Origin: a virus
Strand: one strand, 5' to 3'
IMG/VR virus record: IMGVR_UViG_3300034101_004157
Location: 1-52,116 of that record
DNA: 52,116 nucleotides
The position numbers and the translations under genes were made by a program. The notes below the pieces were generated by a model. That model was not told where the DNA came from, did no database searches, and saw nothing but the letters and a program-made list of their open reading frames with translations. Below, piece by piece: positions 39,276 through 47,453 of this stretch; positions within the stretch are counted from its first letter, which is position 1, and each line of letters begins with the position of its first letter.

Positions 39276-41437
39276 TAGTACCCCAGCGCGCCGACGGGGC
39301 GCCCGCGGAAGGTAGCACGTTGCAGGGCGCCGCTGCGCTCCAACTCGTCCCGCACGAAGCGGCCGAAGTGCTTGTAGACGGGGAGCACGATGGGGGCGCT
39401 GTTCTGTCCCTCGCCGCGGTTGAGCGCGTCGACGCCGGTCTGCCCGCCGACGGCGCGCACGGCTTGACGGGACAGGACCGCTTCACCGGGCAGGGCGTTG
39501 ATGGGGACTTGGTCGGCCATGCGGCCGCCTTGGATCATGCCGCCGCGGTCGAATGCGGGCTTTTGGCCTGCGATCACGCCGACCTGCGCGGCCGTGGCGG
39601 CGCTGATGCCGGCGGTGGCCAGCGCCCCGGCGACGGGCCCCAACGTTGCGAGGGCGCGGGTAATGGCCACCGCGCCGTTGATCGTGGCCTCGGCGATGGC
39701 CGCGGCCTTCGACGCCTTGAACTGCCGCAGGGCCAGCGCGCGGTCGCGCTTTGCGTTGGCCTCGGACTGCTGCGCGAGAAGGTCGCTGATGCCGCTGGCG
39801 AAGGTGGACGATGCGTTGGCAAAGTCCGTCGCGTTCTTCATCCGCAGGTCGTGGCGCGCCTTCTCGGCCTTGGCGAAGGCTTCGGTCTCGGCGGCGATGA
39901 CCTTGTGGCGCGCCTCCAGGTATTCGGCGTCTTGCTTCTCGCGGAGAGCCACGGTGTCAGCGTAAAGCTGTTCGCGGACGGCGCTCTCGGCGTTAGCTGC
40001 CTTCAGCACAAGGTCCGGCTGATCTGCGTACTTGTCTTGGATCTCGGTCAGAACCTTGATGCGCGCGGCGGCCTCGATGCCCAACTTGCGCTCGGCGTCG
40101 GCGCCCGCGGCGGCCAACTCGTCGACCACGCCTTGGATTGCGTCGTAGGCGGATGCGATGTCGCGCTCCGCTTTGGCGGCGTCCTTGGTCGCGGCGGTGC
40201 GGTCTTTGCGGGCGCTGGTGGCGTTGCGCTCGGATGCGGTCGCTTCATCCTGTGCCTGCCGGAAGATGCGCGTGCTATCGATCAGGTCGACTTGCTCGTT
40301 GTAGAGCGCCTGCGCCTGCGAGATCTTCTCGTCTTCGACGCGGATGGCCTCTTGGGTGGCCTTCAGCATCTTCTGCGCTTCAACGCGCTGCGTCACGCTT
40401 GCGTCCGTGTTCTTATACACGGCCTTGTAGGTCTCTTGGTCGACGACCAACTTGGCCTTGGTGGCCGTGATCGCCAGCATCTTCTCTCGGGTCTCTTCGG
40501 CCAGCGCTTCGCGGTCGCGCTTGGCGGCGACCTCGTGTTTGTCCAGCGCGCCGATCTCGACAAGCAAGTCCTCGCGGCGCTTTTCGGCCGACACCTTCAG
40601 CGCGGCGAGTGCCGCGGTCTGCTTGTTGATCGCATCGGATGACGTGTTGACCGACTCGGTGAGCCGGTCGAACGTGGCCATCAGCCTGTTGTTACCGTCG
40701 GCGTTGTCGTCGGTGGCGTTGGCAAGCGCGCTGTAGGCGGTGACCGCTGCGGCGACCGCGACGGCGGCGACGGCGAGCACGGCGCCCGCGGCCTTGGCTT
40801 TGGTGATCAGGCCGCCGAAGCTGTTCTGCAGGAGTTCGGTCGCGTCCTCCGCTTCGCCGAAGATTTCGGCCAACTGCGGGCCCTGCTGCAGTAGGACCGT
40901 GAACGGGGATTGGCCGGCCAGAAGGCTGTTGGCGAAGTCGCCCACGTTCTTGCGCAGGCTCATCGTCTGCTGCTGCAGCTTCCATGTCGACCCAGCGGCC
41001 TTGGTCGCGCCCTCTTCGACGGCATCGAGGGTCTGCTTTGCCGGGGCGGTCATGGCGGACAGGGACGCGCTGTAGTCCGCCGATGCGTTGGCGAGGGCCT
41101 TCTGCGCCTGCGCGGTGTTGCCGGTCAGCTTGCCAAGCCGCTCAATCTCGGCGGCCTGCCGCTGGAACTTGAGGGTAAGCTGTTCGACAGGGTCGCCGGC
41201 CGCGGCGTACTCGGCCAGCTTCGCCACGGCGCGCTCGGTCTCGCGGGCGGCCGATGCCTGCGCGGCGCCGGATGCTTTGGCGGCGGCGACGGACGCGGCG
41301 GTGGCCTGCTTGAAGCTGCGCTCGAGCGCGACGGCCATCTGCTTTGCGGAGCCCGATGCGTCGTCGGGGATAGACCGCAGCTTGCGCTGCAGCTCGCTGA
41401 TGTCGGCCCGCAGGGTCAGTGTCGCTACGTCGGCCAC
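39275..41437 (-). CDS. Tape measure protein
   Basis: The product has 720 residues, helical and Ala-rich. It starts with ADVATLTLRADISELQRKL, typical of tape measures, has a hydrophobic stretch AGAVLAVAAVAVAAAVTAY (about 228-246) and long coiled coils after it. It sets tail length and is ejected with the DNA. This is short for a siphovirus, so a short tail is expected. The GTG start at 41437 sits in GGAGGGTAGCCCGTG, the same leader as 44304. Confidence 0.85.
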   Translation of the reverse strand: MADVATLTLRADISELQRKLRSIPDDASGSAKQMAVALERSFKQATAASVAAAKASGAAQASAARETERAVAKLAEYAAAGDPVEQLTLKFQRQAAEIERLGKLTGNTAQAQKALANASADYSASLSAMTAPAKQTLDAVEEGATKAAGSTWKLQQQTMSLRKNVGDFANSLLAGQSPFTVLLQQGPQLAEIFGEAEDATELLQNSFGGLITKAKAAGAVLAVAAVAVAAAVTAYSALANATDDNADGNNRLMATFDRLTESVNTSSDAINKQTAALAALKVSAEKRREDLLVEIGALDKHEVAAKRDREALAEETREKMLAITATKAKLVVDQETYKAVYKNTDASVTQRVEAQKMLKATQEAIRVEDEKISQAQALYNEQVDLIDSTRIFRQAQDEATASERNATSARKDRTAATKDAAKAERDIASAYDAIQGVVDELAAAGADAERKLGIEAAARIKVLTEIQDKYADQPDLVLKAANAESAVREQLYADTVALREKQDAEYLEARHKVIAAETEAFAKAEKARHDLRMKNATDFANASSTFASGISDLLAQQSEANAKRDRALALRQFKASKAAAIAEATINGAVAITRALATLGPVAGALATAGISAATAAQVGVIAGQKPAFDRGGMIQGGRMADQVPINALPGEAVLSRQAVRAVGGQTGVDALNRGEGQNSAPIVLPVYKHFGRFVRDELERSGALQRATFRGRPVGALGY

Positions 41438-41440
41438 GGG

Positions 41441-42001
41441 CTACCCTCCGGCGAGCCGGCGCAGCTCTGCGGCGGCTTGTGAGACTATAGCCCGCTCGGC
41501 GTCCTTGCGCATACGGCGGATGGTCTGCCAGTAGTGCCCGCGGTGGACGAAGACGACGTAGGGCACAAGTCCCTTGCGGCCGGTCTGCCGTTCGAGCGCT
41601 TCGATGACCCGCAGCTCGCGGAGCTCTTCGGGGGTCAGGCTGTCGCCGCGGTCAAGGGCGGCCTGCAGCTCCACCCGGCGGCTGCGCAGGCGGCTGATCT
41701 TGCCGTAGTTGGATGCGTCGTTCTCCACGCTGGCGCTGAGGATGGTGCCGCCGGCGCGCTCTTCGACGGTGCGCAGGAAGTCGAACGCATCGCGGCTGTT
41801 GCCCGTGGCGGTTGGGAAGCGGCTGTCACCCGGGCGGGGGTACTCCCGGGCGACGTATGCCTCGGCGGCGTTCAGGTAGTCATCCAGCGCGCCGGACACA
41901 GCGGGGGCCATGCCCTTGATCATCGCGTCGATCTGCGCTGACAGGGCGGCGTCGATCTCGACGGTCACCTTGCCGGCGCGGGCTTTGATCGGGCGGGCCA
42001 C
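41441..42001 (-). CDS. Tail/assembly protein of unknown family
   Basis: The protein has 186 residues, basic at both ends and helical with a central coiled region (about 95-150). It starts with GTG at 42001 behind GAGGTGACC; this GAGGTGACC contains the stop of the chaperone extension (42004-42006). It lies between the chaperone and the tape measure. Function is unknown; a minor tail protein is likely. Confidence 0.65.
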   Translation of the reverse strand: MARPIKARAGKVTVEIDAALSAQIDAMIKGMAPAVSGALDDYLNAAEAYVAREYPRPGDSRFPTATGNSRDAFDFLRTVEERAGGTILSASVENDASNYGKISRLRSRRVELQAALDRGDSLTPEELRELRVIEALERQTGRKGLVPYVVFVHRGHYWQTIRRMRKDAERAIVSQAAAELRRLAGG

Positions 42002-42003
42002 GG

Positions 42004-42207
42004 TCACCTCTTGCGCGCGGGGGGTGTGTGGTGCGGGATCTTCTGCGCGGTCGGGGGCTGCGGTTGGCAGTGGACCCGATACCACGCGGTCAGACTGACC
42101 CGGTCCTCGCGGGACAGGGTGCCCCACCACGCGGGCGGCTGGCCCCATAGGCGGCAGATCTCAAGGGTCTGCCAGTCGATCCGGCCTACGGGGCTGCGGT
42201 AAAACCC
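42004..42207 (-). CDS. -1 frameshift extension of the tail assembly chaperone (GT-like)
   Basis: After the slippery heptamer GGGTTTT (42201-42207) a -1 shift opens a frame of 65 codons ending in TGA at 42004-42006. It reads on with IDWQTLEICRLWGQPPAWW and SREDRVSLTAWYRVHC, which is gene-like and has no start of its own. Phage lambda G/GT-type chaperones use the same arrangement. The predicted fusion has 174 residues and links tape measure and tail tube during assembly. Confidence 0.75.
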   Translation of the reverse strand, partial: GFYRSPVGRIDWQTLEICRLWGQPPAWWGTLSREDRVSLTAWYRVHCQPQPPTAQKIPHHTPPARKR

Positions 42208-42527
42208 TCCTCGGCGGCCACTTCATCCTCGAAGAGCACGGCGGCGGCCAGCGCCTCCATGCACGTCCCGCCGGCCTGACAGATCGCGGTGAAGCCAACG
42301 CGCTTGGCCTGCAGCGCATCGAAGACGGCTTCGCCGAACGCGGCCGGGTTGCCCTTCCACACGACCCCGTGGGCATCCACACAGAGGCCAAGGGCGGCGG
42401 CGAGGGAGACGTGGGCGGGGGTGTCCTTGCCACCCAACTGCAGGACCGCCGCGGCGCGCGCGGGGCTCTTCGGTGGGTGGACGGCGTAGGACGCGCCGCC
42501 GAGCGTGATCGTGGCAGGGAGGGACAT
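42186..42527 (-). CDS. Tail assembly chaperone (G-like)
   Basis: The protein has 113 residues and is small, mixed-fold and acidic at the end (DEVAAEEGFTAAP). It lies between tail tube and tape measure genes, the usual chaperone position. Near its 3' end the heptamer G-GGT-TTT is in the correct phase for a -1 shift. The start codon lies in the 18-base palindromic leader that is also used at 45656 and 47453. Confidence 0.78.
   Translation of the reverse strand: MSLPATITLGGASYAVHPPKSPARAAAVLQLGGKDTPAHVSLAAALGLCVDAHGVVWKGNPAAFGEAVFDALQAKRVGFTAICQAGGTCMEALAAAVLFEDEVAAEEGFTAAP
42201..42207 (-). promoter_or_regulatory. Slippery heptamer for -1 ribosomal frameshift
   Basis: On the mRNA GGGTTTT reads G-GGT-TTT in the chaperone frame, the X-XXY-YYZ form. 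The zero frame stops 13 bases later (TAG, 42186-42188). The -1 frame is open to 42004. Confidence 0.75.
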
Positions 42528-42542
42528 CGGGGCTCTCCGATG
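42525..42542 (-). promoter_or_regulatory. Palindromic leader at the chaperone start
   Basis: On the mRNA CATCGGAGAGCCCCGATG: the last ATG is the start codon, CATCGG/CCGATG pair as a 6-bp stem, and the ribosome site GGAG lies in the stem and loop. Exact copies stand at 45654-45671 and 47451-47468. Confidence 0.7.
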
Positions 42543-42595
42543 GGTGTGGGATGCCGGGCCGCGGGCGCCCGGCGGGGTGGGTGCGCTGCGGGCGA

Positions 42596-43096
42596 TCAGG
42601 CCGGGGTGATCGTGCCGTAGACCGTGCCGTTGATGGTGAAGGTGTTCGGCTCGCCCTCGGCGAAGTCGATCCGGCAGTCCACGTCCTCCATCGTGATCGT
42701 GTGGTCGGCGGAGTCGCCCAGGTCGGTGCCCTCGACGGTCAGCACGATGTCCACGGTGTAGACGTCGCCGGTCGACGCGGTGGTCGAGATGTTCGCGCTG
42801 TAGCTGTTCTTCTTGCGCAGGAAGTCGACGATGGTGCGGTCGGACGCGTCGGACAGGTCGGCCATGTGCGCAGAGAACGAGACGGTGGGGTACTCGCGAG
42901 CGCCGCGGCGCAGGCTGTTGAGCGTGCCACGGGACTCGTAGGCGTTGGTCGCCCGGCCAAGCGCGTCCTGCGCCAGCCCGGACAGGGACAGGTCACCCGC
43001 GCTGAACGGGACGGTCAGGGTCACCGGGGTTCCGGTGCCGTCCTTCAGGGTGATCGATCCGTCGGTGAAGTGCTTGATGACGACGCTTGCAGCCAT
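42596..43096 (-). CDS. Major tail tube protein
   Basis: The protein has 166 residues and is strand-rich, with SITLKDGTGTPVTLTVPFSAGD at the start and VYTVDIVLTVEGTDLGDSADH later, as in tail tube proteins. It precedes the chaperone and tape measure, as expected. It forms the hexameric rings of the tail. Confidence 0.78.
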   Translation of the reverse strand: MAASVVIKHFTDGSITLKDGTGTPVTLTVPFSAGDLSLSGLAQDALGRATNAYESRGTLNSLRRGAREYPTVSFSAHMADLSDASDRTIVDFLRKKNSYSANISTTASTGDVYTVDIVLTVEGTDLGDSADHTITMEDVDCRIDFAEGEPNTFTINGTVYGTITPA

Positions 43097-43105
43097 GACG
43101 GCCTC

Positions 43106-43564
43106 CTACTGGAGCGGGATTGTGTGGGCGGCCGTCCACGTCAGGACGGTGATCAGGGTCCGGTTGTCGCCGCTCACGGTGCGGGTCGAGCCGGTCAGGG
43201 TGAAGCGGGGGAGGCTGGTCCGGGTGATGCCCGCGCAGGCCAATCGTAGCACGTCCTCTTCGGCGAGGGCGGCTTGAAAGTCAGCGGCGGTGCCGTCGGC
43301 GCGTAGGGGGCGGCTGAAGCCGACCTCGACGGTGGTCTCGACGTGCGTCCCCTCGGTCAGCTTCTGGCGCTCGGCGGGCGGGATGCGCGCGCTTGCCGGG
43401 GCCCACACGGACCACGCGCGGGCCATCTTGGCCTCGGTGTCCTGCCCCAACTGCGGGGGCAGGAAGCGGCTACGGGTCCACCGCGCGCTGTCCGGGGACG
43501 TGGGCAGGGTAGCGGTCAGGTGGTCGCCGATCCGGTCGATCAGGGCCGCGACGGTCAGGGACAT
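43106..43564 (-). CDS. Tail terminator/head-tail joining-like protein
   Basis: The product has 152 residues. MSLTVAALIDRIGDHL and the end NRTLITVLTWTAAHTIPLQ recall tail terminators, and the place just before the tail tube fits. Family assignment by position and size only. Confidence 0.55.
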   Translation of the reverse strand: MSLTVAALIDRIGDHLTATLPTSPDSARWTRSRFLPPQLGQDTEAKMARAWSVWAPASARIPPAERQKLTEGTHVETTVEVGFSRPLRADGTAADFQAALAEEDVLRLACAGITRTSLPRFTLTGSTRTVSGDNRTLITVLTWTAAHTIPLQ

Positions 43565-44304
43565 TAGAAGGCCCTCCGCTTCGGCTGGCCAAGGAAGAAC
43601 ACCGGCATCGCCGCAACCTTCTGCGACGTGACGCTGGGCTGGTCAGGGTCGATCACTTCGCTGTAGCGGATGCTCCGGTACGCCTCGTGATAGTCCCGAC
43701 GGTAGGCGTCGGCGGTCTTGCCGTAGGCGTCGTTCAGGCCCGTCGTGAAGGACTGATAGACCCGGTGAAGGGTCAGGGCCAACATCGTCTCGCGGAGGAC
43801 CGCGGCCGATGGCATCTTCCACGGGTACTGCCCATCGGTGAGGAGCCGGTTCAGGAGCGTCTTCCACGCGTCGTCAAGGAACGTCTGGAAGTTGCTGAGG
43901 CTGTGGATCGGCGCCGACCCATTGGGGTCAAGGGCGGGCTCACGGGCGTACAGGTCGACGTCGGTGACCGGGTTGCGGATGGCGTTGCGGACCAGCGCGG
44001 CGTCGGTCTGGATGACCTCGGCGACGCTGGACAGGGTCAGCGTCCATTCGATGCGCCAGTCCGCACCGTAGGGCAGGCCCGAGGTGGACGCGGCCGGGAC
44101 CGTGTAGGTGGCGACTGAGCCCACCACCGACCCCGACGCGGCCGCGACCACAGGGGCAGAGGCGGCGGTCCAGATTGACACGACGACAGCGGACGGGGCG
44201 ACAAGCGCGCCGGACAGGTAGACCGGGCAGGTGATCACCGTGTCCCGGCCCTTCTCGATCAGGGTCGGGCCGGCGAACCGGGCCTGATAGGCTGTGCTGC
44301 TCAC
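43564..44304 (-). CDS. Head-tail connector-like protein
   Basis: The protein has 246 residues: a strand-rich N-terminal domain (1-115) and a helical C-terminal domain (about 130-230) with YGKTADAYRRDYHEAYRSIRYS. It is between capsid and tail genes. The GTG at 44304 is in the 19-base leader shared with the tape-measure gene. Its stop abuts the tail-terminator-like gene. Confidence 0.55.
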   Translation of the reverse strand: MSSTAYQARFAGPTLIEKGRDTVITCPVYLSGALVAPSAVVVSIWTAASAPVVAAASGSVVGSVATYTVPAASTSGLPYGADWRIEWTLTLSSVAEVIQTDAALVRNAIRNPVTDVDLYAREPALDPNGSAPIHSLSNFQTFLDDAWKTLLNRLLTDGQYPWKMPSAAVLRETMLALTLHRVYQSFTTGLNDAYGKTADAYRRDYHEAYRSIRYSEVIDPDQPSVTSQKVAAMPVFFLGQPKRRAF

Positions 44305-44326
44305 GGGCTACCCTCCGGCGTGCGGG

Positions 44327-44779
44327 TCACTTGAAGGCGACGACGCGGTACTTCTCGCCGGTCGTGACGGTCACGATGGCATTGGTCGAGGTGTGGGTGC
44401 CGTAGGTGACGACGCACGGCCCGCCGGTCAGGTTCGACGGGATCGCGAAGACCAGGGCGGGGGTGGTGCCCAGGCCGTGCGCGGTGTTCTGCGCGGACCC
44501 GTTTCCGGTGACCTCATCGCTGAGGAAGACCGACGCGGACGGCATGACCGACGCGCCGACCGCGACCCACGCGCCGCTGACGCGCAGGTAGAGGGTCGTC
44601 GCCGCGGCGCCGCCGGTGCGCATGTACACCGACCCGTTCGGCTCCGACGCCGACGGGGCGCCGCTGCCGCTGGTGACGGTGGGGGACGTGGCGATCAGCG
44701 CTTGGGTGGCGCCGGTCCACACGACGAACTTGCGGTAAGCGACGCCGGCGGCATCGCGGAAGCGGAGGGGTCCGGACAT
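44327..44779 (-). CDS. Structural protein, strand-rich (decoration-like)
   Basis: The product has 150 residues with Ser/Thr/Val-rich strands, starting with MSGPLRFRDAAGVAYRKF. Two stable hairpins and the ribosome site GGGAGACACACA precede it, which suggests separately controlled high translation. A capsid decoration or fibre-like protein would fit, but no family is recognised. Confidence 0.6.
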   Translation of the reverse strand: MSGPLRFRDAAGVAYRKFVVWTGATQALIATSPTVTSGSGAPSASEPNGSVYMRTGGAAATTLYLRVSGAWVAVGASVMPSASVFLSDEVTGNGSAQNTAHGLGTTPALVFAIPSNLTGGPCVVTYGTHTSTNAIVTVTTGEKYRVVAFK

Positions 44780-44790
44780 TGTGTGTCTCC

Positions 44791-44824
44791 CGCCCGGACT
44801 CTGCCGGGCGCGGCGCTAGCGCCG
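44791..44824 (-). terminator. Two perfect hairpins upstream of the 44327-44779 gene
   Basis: CGCCCGG (44791-44797) pairs with CCGGGCG (44804-44810), and CGGCGCTAGCGCCG (44811-44824) is a perfect palindrome that contains the stop codon of the 61-residue gene. They could terminate partially, protect mRNA or mark a processing site. Confidence 0.5.
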
Positions 44825-45001
44825 CGGGGTGTTGCCGGCGTCCGGCCGGCGCGGGGGCGGCTTCCCGCCCTGTTCGCGGATGTCGATCCGGATCATCGAG
44901 TCGCGGGCGATTTCGCGGGCGCGATCTGGGCGCACGCCGGTCTCCACAAGCTGCGCGGTGGTGCGGTCGATGACCTCGCGGGCCTTGACGGACTCACCCA
45001 T
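44816..45001 (-). CDS. Small hypothetical protein
   Basis: The protein has 61 residues, basic and helical. It starts behind GGAGGTGTCCG and overlaps the previous gene by eight bases. Its stop codon lies in a palindrome. No family recognised. Confidence 0.6.
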   Translation of the reverse strand: MGESVKAREVIDRTTAQLVETGVRPDRAREIARDSMIRIDIREQGGKPPPRRPDAGNTPRR

Positions 45002-45656
45002 CGGACACCTCCGGCACGTTCGCGCGGGCCTTGCGGCTCTTCTTGGCGATGTCGGCGGCCTTCTCGGCGGCGGCGATGCGCGGCTCCGGCATCGAAGCCA
45101 AGACGGCGCGGCGGCGCAGGCTCTCGGCCTTGGACTCCTCGAAGCGCTCGACCCAGTCCTCGGACGGGAAGGGCACGATCCCGGACTCCATGAGCCACAG
45201 GCGCCAGCGGTTGTAGAGCTCTTGGCCCTGCTTGGTGGCCTGCGCGACGTGGCCGCGGCTGCCGGGGGCCTTGACGACGGTCAGCCACGCCTCAAGGTGC
45301 ACAGGGCCGCTGACCCCTTCGTAGCGGCGCAGGTAGCCCGGGGCGTGGTCGGGGGTCATCTCAGCGGGGCACTGGTCAGGGTTGATCCAGATCGACCCCT
45401 TGCCCTCGACGTTGGCCTTACAGAACTGTTGATCGCCGTCCTTGCCCACGCCGTTCACGCCGGGGGAGAGGATGTGCTTGGCGATGGCTGGCAGGTACAT
45501 CGGCTCCCCGTTGACCTCGCCCAAGGCGTAGCTGTCCGGGTTCGCGCTGAACGCGAAGCGGGGCGACGGCTCAAGGAACACAGCCTCGGCGACGGTGTTG
45601 GACAGGACAGGGCGACCGGCGACGGCCTGGGCCTGTGGGCGGGACGGAAGGGGCAT
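44994..45656 (-). CDS. Hypothetical protein between capsid and connector genes
   Basis: The protein has 220 residues. Residues 1-150 are mixed with SYALGEVNGEPMYLPAIAKH, and the end is a Lys/Arg/Ala-rich helix. The start codon lies in a copy of the CATCGGAGAGCCCCGATG leader. Its place fits a head-completion or minor capsid protein. No family recognised. Confidence 0.6.
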   Translation of the reverse strand: MPLPSRPQAQAVAGRPVLSNTVAEAVFLEPSPRFAFSANPDSYALGEVNGEPMYLPAIAKHILSPGVNGVGKDGDQQFCKANVEGKGSIWINPDQCPAEMTPDHAPGYLRRYEGVSGPVHLEAWLTVVKAPGSRGHVAQATKQGQELYNRWRLWLMESGIVPFPSEDWVERFEESKAESLRRRAVLASMPEPRIAAAEKAADIAKKSRKARANVPEVSDG

Positions 45657-45671
45657 CGGGGCTCTCCGATG
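45654..45671 (-). promoter_or_regulatory. Palindromic leader, second copy
   Basis: The same 18 bases as at 42525-42542, with ATG as the start codon of the 220-residue gene. The flank CCCACAC just upstream is also partly shared. Confidence 0.7.
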
Positions 45672-45757
45672 TGTGGGTGGACAAACGGGGGCGGGTTCAG
45701 CCGGACCCGCGGCCGGCCCGGCGGACGGGGTGAACCGCCCGCCGGGTGGCGCGCCGA

Positions 45758-46678
45758 TCAGGCGTCGGTGGTGATCGCGACGGCGCGGGCGTCCTCAAGC
45801 TCCACGAAGCCCACGAACGCGGCGCCGACGGTCGTGTTGGTGCCGCTGGACGCGGACCGCTCGAACTCGACGACGACGGGGTTGCGGAGCTCGGGGTTGA
45901 CGCTGCCGCGGAGGGCCTGCTGGGGGTGCTGGGCCTCGGCGAAACCGAAGGCGCCGCGCGCCCACATGCAGCCTTTGCGGTCGGCGCCGGCGTTCGCGGT
46001 GGGGACGCGGGGGTTGAGCCAGATGTCCGTGTTCAGGAACCGGCCAACGTAGCCCTTGCCCTTCAGTGCGATCATCTCGGCGGTGGCCTGCGAGAAGGAC
46101 AGCGCGCCGCCCTCGCCGCGGAGGCTGTTCTGCAGGTCGCCGATCTGGCGGCCGTGCAGCATCGCGTAGGTCTCATCGGTGTTGTCGGCGATCATCAGGG
46201 TCTGCTGCGCGTCGATGTAGTCGTCGAGCGTCATGTCGCTGCCAGAGGTGCCGACGTTCGAGGACACGGACGCGAAGAGCGCGCACAGCATGTCGTTGAA
46301 GCGGTTCTCGTAGGCGGTGACGACCGACATCGCCACGCGCTCCATCAGCGCCGTCGAGGACAGCGACCCGGTCAGGATCTCGTCGCTGAGCTGGAGCTGG
46401 ATGACCTGCCGGGCGATGGTCAGGGTCTTCTGCGCCGTGGTCAGCGCGCTGTTGCTCACGCCGGTGATCTCACCGGGGGCGGACATGGTCAGGCCCTCCC
46501 AGCCGGCGAGGGGGATCGCCAGGGTGAGGCTGCCCATCGCCGCCATCGGAGACAGGTCGATCAGCGCCCGGCTCCCGCGGAGCGGGATGTAGGTGCTGAG
46601 CAGGGTGCCGACCTCGCGATCCAAGAGGACCGAGGCGGCAAGGAAGTGGCTGCCAGATGCGACGATTTCGTCAGCCAT
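45758..46678 (-). CDS. Major capsid protein (HK97-fold-like)
   Basis: The product has 306 residues. The pattern of an extended N-terminus, P-domain helices (SALTTAQKTLTIARQVIQLQ), Asn/Asp-rich E-loop and strand-rich C-terminus fits HK97-type capsids. It follows the scaffold gene and has its own promoter (46772-46800) and a structured leader (46684-46748). The start at 46678 follows GGAGCCCCCA. No maturation protease is seen. Confidence 0.8.
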   Translation of the reverse strand: MADEIVASGSHFLAASVLLDREVGTLLSTYIPLRGSRALIDLSPMAAMGSLTLAIPLAGWEGLTMSAPGEITGVSNSALTTAQKTLTIARQVIQLQLSDEILTGSLSSTALMERVAMSVVTAYENRFNDMLCALFASVSSNVGTSGSDMTLDDYIDAQQTLMIADNTDETYAMLHGRQIGDLQNSLRGEGGALSFSQATAEMIALKGKGYVGRFLNTDIWLNPRVPTANAGADRKGCMWARGAFGFAEAQHPQQALRGSVNPELRNPVVVEFERSASSGTNTTVGAAFVGFVELEDARAVAITTDA

Positions 46679-46683
46679 TGGGG

Positions 46684-46748
46684 GCTCCGTGTACGAAGGG
46701 GGTGGAAGGTGCTTTCACCTGCCGGCCTACGCATTTGTTACACGGAGC
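46684..46748 (-). promoter_or_regulatory. Structured leader of the capsid gene
   Basis: GCTCCGTGTA (46739-46748 on the minus strand) and TACACGGAGC (46684-46693) pair perfectly. Inside, AGGTG/CACCT (46707-46720) forms a smaller hairpin. The ribosome site GGAG is part of the outer stem, 6 bases before ATG. This could tune or delay capsid translation. Confidence 0.65.
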
Positions 46749-46771
46749 GACCGTGAGCCGTTGGTATGGCG

Positions 46772-46800
46772 ATGGTAGCACAGTGCCGCTTGACGCGCAA
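46772..46800 (-). promoter_or_regulatory. Promoter of the capsid gene
   Basis: On the minus strand TTGCGC (46795-46800), 17 bases, TACCAT (46772-46777), with TGTGC before the -10. It matches the HNH promoter hexamers at 4133-4161. It lies just after the scaffold stop. Confidence 0.6.
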
Positions 46801-46802
46801 GA

Positions 46803-47453
46803 TCACCGCTGGCCAGCAATCATGCGCAACAGGGTGGCTCCGTGCTCCTTGGCGATCTCGGCCTTGTGCGCCTCATACTGCGCCTTGGGCAGCCGGGAAA
46901 TCGCCTCGGCAGTCCAGCCCGCGGGCGTGGGGGCCGGCGTGGCCGGCGGGGTGGCCCCGGTGTTGGCGGCGGGCAGGGGCGCGGCGCTGCGCGGCGCGGC
47001 GGGCTTGGGGGCGGCCTGCGCGGGCGTGGCGGGGGTCTGCCCGGCCGGCGGGGCGGCAGGGGTGCCGGCGGGCGCGGGGGCTGCCGTGGGGGCGTCGGTG
47101 AAGTAGCCGGTCAGGGCCTTGGGGCGCGCGGCCGGGTCGGACTTCAGCCCGCCGAGGTAGGCAGCGAAGGTCGGACGGGTGCCGTCCTCGGCGGCCGGGA
47201 TCTTGTCGTAGAGCCAGCGGGCGAGTTCGAGGCCCTCTGGGTCGGTGATGCCCGCGTCGACGCCGGCCTTGAAGGTCTCGTGCTCGCCCTGGACTTTGGC
47301 CAGCGTGGCGCGCAGGGTCTCTGCCTCGGCGGCGGCGGCCTGCGCGGTGGTCAGGTCGACCTTGAACTTGGCCAGATCGGCCTCAAGCTCTTTGCGCTTG
47401 GCGATCTCTTCGTTCAGGCGGCTGCGCGGGATCATGTCTGCGGCGTCGGACAT
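46803..47453 (-). CDS. Capsid scaffolding protein
   Basis: The protein has 216 residues: a long coiled coil in the first 70 residues (NEEIAKRKELEADLAKF), a Pro/Ala-rich disordered middle (about 120-175) and a short helical end. This is typical of scaffolds encoded just before the capsid. The start codon lies in a copy of the CATCGGAGAGCCCCGATG leader. Confidence 0.78.
   Translation of the reverse strand: MSDAADMIPRSRLNEEIAKRKELEADLAKFKVDLTTAQAAAAEAETLRATLAKVQGEHETFKAGVDAGITDPEGLELARWLYDKIPAAEDGTRPTFAAYLGGLKSDPAARPKALTGYFTDAPTAAPAPAGTPAAPPAGQTPATPAQAAPKPAAPRSAAPLPAANTGATPPATPAPTPAGWTAEAISRLPKAQYEAHKAEIAKEHGATLLRMIAGQR

Noticed and set aside
39310-39335. GTGCTACC on the minus strand resembling the late -10 region
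   Set aside because: It is inside the tape-measure gene and has no acceptable -35 at 17 bases.
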